DNA of 64,000 bases. Source: Diogma glabrata. Taxonomy: Eukaryota; Arthropoda; Insecta; Diptera; Cylindrotomidae. Shown in pieces: positions 58,263 to 64,000 of the stretch (position 1 is its first letter; each line of letters begins with the position of its first letter). The stretch lies in assembly GCA_963693315.1 (NCBI GenBank), contig OY856188.1, forward strand, positions 155,585,744-155,649,743. Direction: 5' to 3'. Made by a program: the position numbers and the translations under genes. The notes beneath the pieces were generated by a model. It searched no databases. It worked only from the letters and a program-made list of their open reading frames with translations, and was not told the DNA's origin.

Positions 58263-59327
58263 CATTTTCCGAAGGAAATCAAAATTTGGAATTCAATAAA
58301 AAATGAAATATAATATATATACATAAAAAGATTGACATATAATTGTTTAAAAAAAATTAATCTTACTTTAGTATTTTTTTTTTTTTTGTTGAAGCTGCTT
58401 CATCACCAGTATTAATTTCCGTGTACTTCCAATTGGTTAATTCCAGACTAATTAAACTCTTCCTTTACATGTCTCCTTAGGACACCATCAAAATGATTTT
58501 AATACGTAGCAATCTGTTAAATTAATTTCCCTCAATCGCACTTCCAGACAGTAATGAAATTGGATTACAAAGTGCAAATACTTGTGACAATGTTGAAGCA
58601 AAATTCCAACTTTCTTCAAATTACAACTTGTTATGTTTTATAGATGTTTATTTGCAATAAAATTATTTCAATAATAGACTTGGCCTTTTTTTTTGAAAAC
58701 CATATTTTACAGTAAAATTTATTCATTCAACATTAATATAATTAGCATGTTTTATTTTTTCCTTTCTAATAATTTCCACTACACAATGGTTTAGCATAAG
58801 GAAAACCGACTATCACATTTATATATCATATTTAAACGGATTAAACAAAATCATTAAATTTTTAGGTATCCGAAACAAATTGAATTTTTGTTTTATTTTT
58901 GAGAAAAAATATAGAGATGATGTTTTCACTTTTTAACTTAAACATGGAATCAATTACAATCCAACTCAAATTTTCCAAAATCAAAAAAATGTGATTTTTT
59001 GACATTTACATTTTTCTAATGAATCGTGCTACACGAAGATTCAGCAAAATAATTGAGTAACGACATCTGTTCGTTAGAAATGAAAATAAAATTGGTACGT
59101 TCGTTTATTTTTTATAATATATTCGAAATTTAGCTGGCCGTTAATTATTTAAAAATTTTAAAAAAATTATTATTGATGTAAAAATGAACTGAAAGTATTG
59201 AAATAAAATTTTATTGAATTAGAAAAAGAAGATGAATTGGTTTTATTATTGTTTAGGTGAATATAGCGGACGTTACACCATGAATTCAAGGTAAAAACCA
59301 AGATATTTACCCTTGAAATCACAAAAA
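58263..59327. other. AT-rich spacer; may include the 3' LTR of the gypsy-like element
   Basis: No gene. If the polypurine tract at 59336-59343 is right, the minus-strand 3' LTR would begin at 59335 and extend into this interval. AATAATAAAA on the minus strand (~59.24 kb) could be its poly(A) signal. The far LTR edge is not identifiable. Confidence 0.4.
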
Positions 59328-59335
59328 CGTCGTCA

Positions 59336-59343
59336 CCCCCTCT
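59336..59343 (-). other. Candidate polypurine tract
   Basis: The minus strand reads AGAGGGGG followed by TGACGACG, a plausible PPT/LTR junction ~260 bp beyond the integrase stop. Confidence 0.45.
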
Positions 59344-59601
59344 ATGCCAGAAACCACCGAACTACTTCTCACAACTAATCTGTATCTGGGATCGAGTAAC
59401 CCACAGTCACTGGTGTCAGGACCGATGACCGGTTCCAACACTCATGAGGTCCCTAAGAACTTCACTGAGTACTGAGACCGACCATCCATCCGAACGTCAG
59501 CACTATGGACACCCCGATACAACCAGTAAGTATGACACGGGAGGTGTGGACCACAGCGAGGACAACTAGCCAGAGGAACGACCCTACCTAACGAAAGGAC
59601 A

Positions 59602-60624
59602 TCATTCCCTGATGTCCTTCGCATGATGAACTCCAAGATTCTTACCGCTCATATCTATGCACTCATAGAGTACATTTCCAATCTTAGTTTTAATCATTGC
59701 AGGTAAGAACTTTGGAGCCAATTTTGCCGAGAACTTTTTTGTAGCGTCACTCAAATGATGTTGCCGTACAAACACCCGTTGTTGTGGTTGAAAAGTCCGT
59801 AGTCTTGATCGCAGATTATACTGATGTTGCGACTTTGTTGTTGTTGTTGCTGCTTTTAAATTCCGAAGCAGAGTCAAATGATCAGAGCGTTCTATTTCCT
59901 CACCAGCATCTTCACCAAGCTTGTGTAGTGATCTCAACAAATGGTAAGTATTTCCATCCGAAACTGGATGTTGACCAAATAATAGATAGTACGGTGAGTA
60001 CTTGGTAGCTGAATGTACTGCGGCCCGCAGTGCATATGCGATTTCACCAATTTGTGAATCCCACTTGGTATGTTGACCTTTTATGAACGCTCGAATTGCT
60101 GCTAGGACTGACCTATTGACCCGCTCTGACGCGTTGCTTTGAGGACTATAGACACCGGTCCTAATGTGTTTGATGCCGAAATCTGACAAAAGGCTTTGAA
60201 AGTTCCTACTAGTGAACTGTTTTCCATTGTCACTGTGTAGAAACTCTGGTACCCCATATGTAAGAAACACTTCATTCCTTAGAAAAGCATTCACCTTCGG
60301 TGAAGTTGCGTTTCTAAGTGGTTTCAGTAGTACAAACTTCGTAGCATGATCCAGAACTATCAATAACACCGTATTCCCAAGTGTAGAACGAGGGTGCGGT
60401 CCCAAAAAATCTATATAGATTCTCTGCCATGGACGTGCTGTTTCGAATTGATATTGCATCGGAGGACGCAATATCTGATTCGTGGCTTTTGTTTGTTTAC
60501 ATGTGTCGCAGGACACAACATAGTTGTGTACCTGTGACGCCATGCCCGGCCAATAATAAAGACGTCGAAGTAATTCTAATGTCTTTTTAACACCTCCACA
60601 CCACCGCAGCAGTACTATCATCAT
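59602..60624 (-). pseudogene. Gypsy-like integrase
   Basis: Inserts the element's cDNA into chromosomes. Zinc-binding region: GGVKKTLELLRRLYYWPGM and CDTCKQTK (the two cysteines). Catalytic core DD35E: YIDFLG (D), LHSDNGKQF (D) and SNASERVNR (E). C-terminal domain to ...GNVLYECIDMSGKNLG. The expected histidine just before GGVKK is lost in a frameshift near 60.60 kb (…HHDDSTAAVVWRC in the other frame), so this frame's own first codons are not its true start. Confidence 0.9.
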
Positions 60625-60979
60625 GATGTTTCTGAATCATGTTGGAAGTCATCGGTTTTGGTACCCAGAGTTTCCACACAGGAACATCGTTGGGTATTGC
60701 ATCAGGTCTTGGCTCAATACGTATGTATAGCTTATCATCCACGACTTTAACTGATGGAAAGTCCTTTGGTGATGATTGAACTTTAGCTATCATATCCGTA
60801 TACTCTTTGTGCCGATAACCTTCATTGTCGATTTTAATGTCGTTAATGTGATGTGTTAATGCTTCCGTCAATTCCTCGTGTGTATCGTCATAAAGACGAG
60901 ATAGAGCATCAGGGACTATATTTTGGGTACCTTTTGGTGGACAATGGTAAAATCCATATGTTGGAGTTTTAGGCTCCAC
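60587..60979 (-). pseudogene. RNase H-integrase linker of the gypsy-like element
   Basis: Frame joining the two larger ones: KGTQNIVPDALSRLYDD (the conserved N-x-V/A-D-A-L-S-R after RNase H), then VVDDKLYIRIEPRP, WVPKPMTSNMIQKHHDD with the zinc-finger histidines. It is separated from the upstream frame by a ~1-bp shift near 60.94 kb and from integrase by a shift near 60.60 kb. Its first ~12 residues are out of frame and not genuine. Confidence 0.85.
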
Positions 60980-63900
60980 CTAGCCAGACGACCACTCAAG
61001 TCTTTCTGTGACATAAGCCACTTCAGACTTGAGTGATCAGTCACAATTGTAAATCGGTGACCTTCAACATAGCCCCTAAATTTCTTCACACTAAGAATTG
61101 CCGCAAGACATTCAAGCTCAGAAACTGAATAATTCCTTTGAGCTCTATTTAATTTCTTCGACATGAAGGCTATCGGACACTCTTGTCCGTCAGTATCAAC
61201 CTGATACAACACACTACCTAGCCCTGTCAGACTTGCATCGCATCTAATAAAGAACTCTTTATTATAATCAGGGTTTATTAATACCGGTGCTGTAGTCAGC
61301 AATCGTTTTAAATTTTCGAAAGCAGCTTGCGCTTCCAATGTACATTTCAATTTTCCAGAACTTTTCTTTAATAAATCCGTAATCGGTGATACCACGCTTG
61401 CATAATTTGGTATGAAACGTTGGTACCTCCCAGCCATTCCCAATAGTCTACGTATTTGTTTTACTGTAGATGGAGCTGGATACTCTGCTACAGCTCTTAC
61501 CTTGTCAGGGTCTGTTCGAAGACCATCTTCACCAACCAAAAATCCAAAGTATTTCACCTCTCTCAGAACAAATTTACTTTTCTTGAGGTTTATTGTTAAC
61601 CCAGCCGCTCTTAACAATGAAGAGACTTTGGACAGCAATTCCATATGTTCCTGGAACGTGGAAGAGACTACCAATAGATCATCTAAATAAACAAAGACAT
61701 TTTCGTGATATTGATGTGGTATCACTTTGTGCATTAGCCGACACATTGTCTGGGGAGCATTGCACAATCCAAAGGTCATAACCCGGAATTGATACAATGG
61801 ACGACCAGGCACTGTGAAGGCTGTCTTGTCTCTAGATGCCTCTGCCAGAGGAATCTGCCAGAAAGCATCTTTGAGATCAATACTTGAAATGTACTTCGTG
61901 CTATTTAGACGACCTAGTAAGCCATCAATCAAGGGAAGTGGGTAAGCCTCCTTTTTAGTTAGTGAATTGACACGACGGCTATCAATACATAATCTGTTTT
62001 TAGCAGATTCTTTTTGTACCAAAACCACTGGCGAGCACCAAGAACTGTTACTCTCTTCGATCACGCCCATTTGAAGCATTCGGTCGAGTTCGGCATAAAC
62101 CTTTAGTTGAACAGCCGGCGATGTGGGATAATGCCTCTGTTTAACAGGTGCACTATCACCAACATCGATGACATGTTCAACCAAAGAAGTCTTTCCGAGT
62201 CCAGACACTTCAAATGACGGGAAAGAATCCTTGATCATATCCAGTTCATGTTGCTGATCAGTGGTGAGGTTGTGTGTATTTAAAGTTATTGGCTCCGTAC
62301 GAGTCAGTTCACTAACAAAAGAAGGAACAATACCGAATTTCTCCCAGTAATCTATGCCCAGGTAGAGCTCTTCTCGTAATCCAGGGGCTTTATGGAACCG
62401 CATTGGTTTAGTGGAGCCATTCACAGTTATTGGAATTTCAATGTAACCTAAAATTTTAGTTGCAGTACCATCTGCCGTACGAATACACGAAGTGTACTTA
62501 CGGTAAGTTGTACCTGCTGATTCCAATAATTCCAAGGAATTTCTTCCAAGTATTGTGATTGACGCTCCACTATCCAATAGTCCTGAAATATGTTTGTCCA
62601 AAATCCTAATTGTTAATCGCGGCCGAGGATCCTTTGTTTCTGAAAGGATAGATGAAATACAAGCTTTACGAAATAATTTCCTCATCCTCCAATATCTGAT
62701 GTAACGTTCAAGACGTCTAAAATACGTTCGATGTAATGATGGGAAATTAAATATACTAGATGATTTTATTCGGTTTTCCTTGGTGGTAGATCGTCCTGCG
62801 GTCCTACATCTCTCGTCGTTTTCTTCGGGCTGTTGTTCGGACTGTGTTGAATCCATCGTTTCAATATATCCATCTCGATCTAGTTCCACATCCACCTCAT
62901 TGTCATCCATATGCTGTAGCTCACTAGTTCTTAAGTTTGATGTTCTGGTCGGCACTGGTGTGGACCACAAACGTTCAAACTTCTGACATAGTGTACGAAG
63001 TTCATCAATTGGATGTATTGTTGCAGCTAGAGTAGCGTTTTTGAGTTCCACACTCAGTCCCTCCCGAGTAATCTCCAACATTTCACGGTCAGCAAATGGA
63101 CGTGCTAAACGACGATTTAACGAACCAATCTCCACCAGATACTCATACACGCTCTCCTTTGACTTTTGTTTGCGGTTCAGAAGAACTCGCAAGATCGCCT
63201 TATCATCAGTGAGCGTACCGAAGGTTTGTAGGAGTCCCTCCCGTAGCACTGGATAGGTCACCACCTCATATTCATGAGTTAAGTTCAAATAGTATCGGTC
63301 GGCAGCCCCCTTGAGATACCGTGGAACGATAGACCTAAGGTCGTCCCAATTCACACGGTCCCTCCTGGCAGCCGCCTCAACTCTGTGAACAAACTCATGA
63401 ACATCAGGAGAGTGACCATCTCCTGTGAAGGTTGGAACCCAATTTGAGTCATAACGACTCAAATTGTTCCCACGAACCCCTCGGTACTCCACTGGTGCTA
63501 ACGCTGGAGCCGCGTCACGCCATACCTGAGGAGGTTGGTTGTATGGCGGTGGTTGTACCTGTGGTACTGATGGATAATTTAATGATTGTTGTTGTACCAA
63601 TGCTGGATTGTTGTGTAAGTGTTCAGCTTGGAATGATGGACCCAATTGTGGTATTACAAAGTCCTCAGCTCTCAAACCCGATTGCTGGAAATAACCCGGT
63701 GGTAATTGATCTGACCGTCTCTGTTGTTGATGGTTTGGTCGATTCAAACTATGTATTGTTTCCGTTATTGGCTGTACTGAGATCGGTGTGGATCTCTCGT
63801 CTGGTTGAAAAGCAGATGGAGCAGATGATACTCCTGGTTTATTCTGCATAACTGGGCGAGTTGACAGCGATCCTATTATATCCCAAGCGCGTGACAATTG

Positions 63901-64000
63901 CGAGATAGCGTAGGTGCGGGCTTCTTGCAAGTCATTGCGAGGACCCAACCTATTCATCCTACCTGTGTAATGCAACACTCGATTCGCCAAACCATCTAAG
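60916..64000 (-). CDS. Gypsy-like Gag-protease-RT-RNase H polyprotein (5' end outside window)
   Basis: One long open frame, still open at the window edge. Gag occupies roughly the first 420 residues: PTFTGDGHSPDVHEFVHRVE, then RYLKGAADRYY and KQKSKESVYEYL, with no CCHC knuckle seen. Protease: LLDSGASITILG. RT: RLCIDSRRVNSLTKKEAYPL, SIDLKDAFWQIPL, FGLCNAPQTMCRL, VYLDDLLVV (catalytic YLDD), YFGFLVGEDG. RNase H: IRCDASLTGLGSVLYQ, SELECLAAI, IVTDHSSLKWL. Gag and Pol share one frame without an internal stop, so no frameshift expression is implied. It ends prematurely at HQKVPKI by a small deletion near 60.94 kb. Long intact domains suggest recent insertion. No env is visible downstream of integrase. 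Confidence 0.9.
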   Translation of the reverse strand, partial: LDGLANRVLHYTGRMNRLGPRNDLQEARTYAISQLSRAWDIIGSLSTRPVMQNKPGVSSAPSAFQPDERSTPISVQPITETIHSLNRPNHQQQRRSDQLPPGYFQQSGLRAEDFVIPQLGPSFQAEHLHNNPALVQQQSLNYPSVPQVQPPPYNQPPQVWRDAAPALAPVEYRGVRGNNLSRYDSNWVPTFTGDGHSPDVHEFVHRVEAAARRDRVNWDDLRSIVPRYLKGAADRYYLNLTHEYEVVTYPVLREGLLQTFGTLTDDKAILRVLLNRKQKSKESVYEYLVEIGSLNRRLARPFADREMLEITREGLSVELKNATLAATIHPIDELRTLCQKFERLWSTPVPTRTSNLRTSELQHMDDNEVDVELDRDGYIETMDSTQSEQQPEENDERCRTAGRSTTKENRIKSSSIFNFPSLHRTYFRRLERYIRYWRMRKLFRKACISSILSETKDPRPRLTIRILDKHISGLLDSGASITILGRNSLELLESAGTTYRKYTSCIRTADGTATKILGYIEIPITVNGSTKPMRFHKAPGLREELYLGIDYWEKFGIVPSFVSELTRTEPITLNTHNLTTDQQHELDMIKDSFPSFEVSGLGKTSLVEHVIDVGDSAPVKQRHYPTSPAVQLKVYAELDRMLQMGVIEESNSSWCSPVVLVQKESAKNRLCIDSRRVNSLTKKEAYPLPLIDGLLGRLNSTKYISSIDLKDAFWQIPLAEASRDKTAFTVPGRPLYQFRVMTFGLCNAPQTMCRLMHKVIPHQYHENVFVYLDDLLVVSSTFQEHMELLSKVSSLLRAAGLTINLKKSKFVLREVKYFGFLVGEDGLRTDPDKVRAVAEYPAPSTVKQIRRLLGMAGRYQRFIPNYASVVSPITDLLKKSSGKLKCTLEAQAAFENLKRLLTTAPVLINPDYNKEFFIRCDASLTGLGSVLYQVDTDGQECPIAFMSKKLNRAQRNYSVSELECLAAILSVKKFRGYVEGHRFTIVTDHSSLKWLMSQKDLSGRLARWSLKLQHMDFTIVHQKVPKI

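Overview
The window is AT-rich, eukaryotic, repeat-dominated DNA, most likely from an insect or another arthropod. Evidence for this is the mix of element types: Ty3/gypsy-like LTR elements, at least three kinds of LINE, a Penelope-like element, hAT, Harbinger, fold-back elements, a 215-bp (TA)n tract and long gene-free AT-rich stretches. I could not name the species. I found no convincing host gene, rRNA or tRNA gene and no CRISPR array. Nearly every coding signal belongs to a mobile element, and most are broken.

Layout. 0-1.3 kb: 5' end of an LTR retrotransposon on the minus strand (Gag with a SAP-like N-terminus, tRNA-Leu primer site, ~430-bp LTR). 1.5-3.1 kb: degraded copy of a TIR element (here 'element A'). 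5.5-7.7 kb: broken LINE with an internal duplication. 9.6-11.7 kb: 1001-bp tandem duplication carrying a hairpin. 12.0-13.4 kb: GGT-rich minisatellite and a large fold-back element. 15.5-18 kb: RTE-type LINE with its endonuclease domain, interrupted by an 813-bp Transib-like element whose ends read CACAGTG and which is flanked by CGCCG. 18.3-21.3 kb: I-superfamily-like LINE (RT, RNase H, zinc knuckle) with a perfect 14-bp target duplication. 26.6-28.5 kb: a nearly intact TE-like gene of unassigned family, with a cysteine-rich ORF behind it. 29.9-31.8 kb: decayed hAT transposase. 34.2-37.1 kb: LINE carrying two other LINE insertions.

38.47-47.03 kb is a stack of nested elements. An 8.55-kb TIR element (A) with TA duplications sits against a second, degraded copy of the 26.6-kb gene family. 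Inside A is a 6.7-kb element (B) made of ~155-bp repeats arranged head to head. Inside B are a LINE fragment and a 709-bp hAT-type MITE with an 8-bp duplication.

From 48 kb on there are ~330-bp tandem repeats, strong palindromes (one a perfect 94 bp), a Penelope-like GIY-YIG fragment followed by a hammerhead-like motif, a 3'-truncated Harbinger element, and at 59.3-64 kb a minus-strand gypsy-like gag-pol with two frameshifts. These parts are layers of insertion, not a cooperating gene set; nested insertions give relative ages. Intergenic stretches were scanned by eye only, so weak or very diverged repeats will have been missed.
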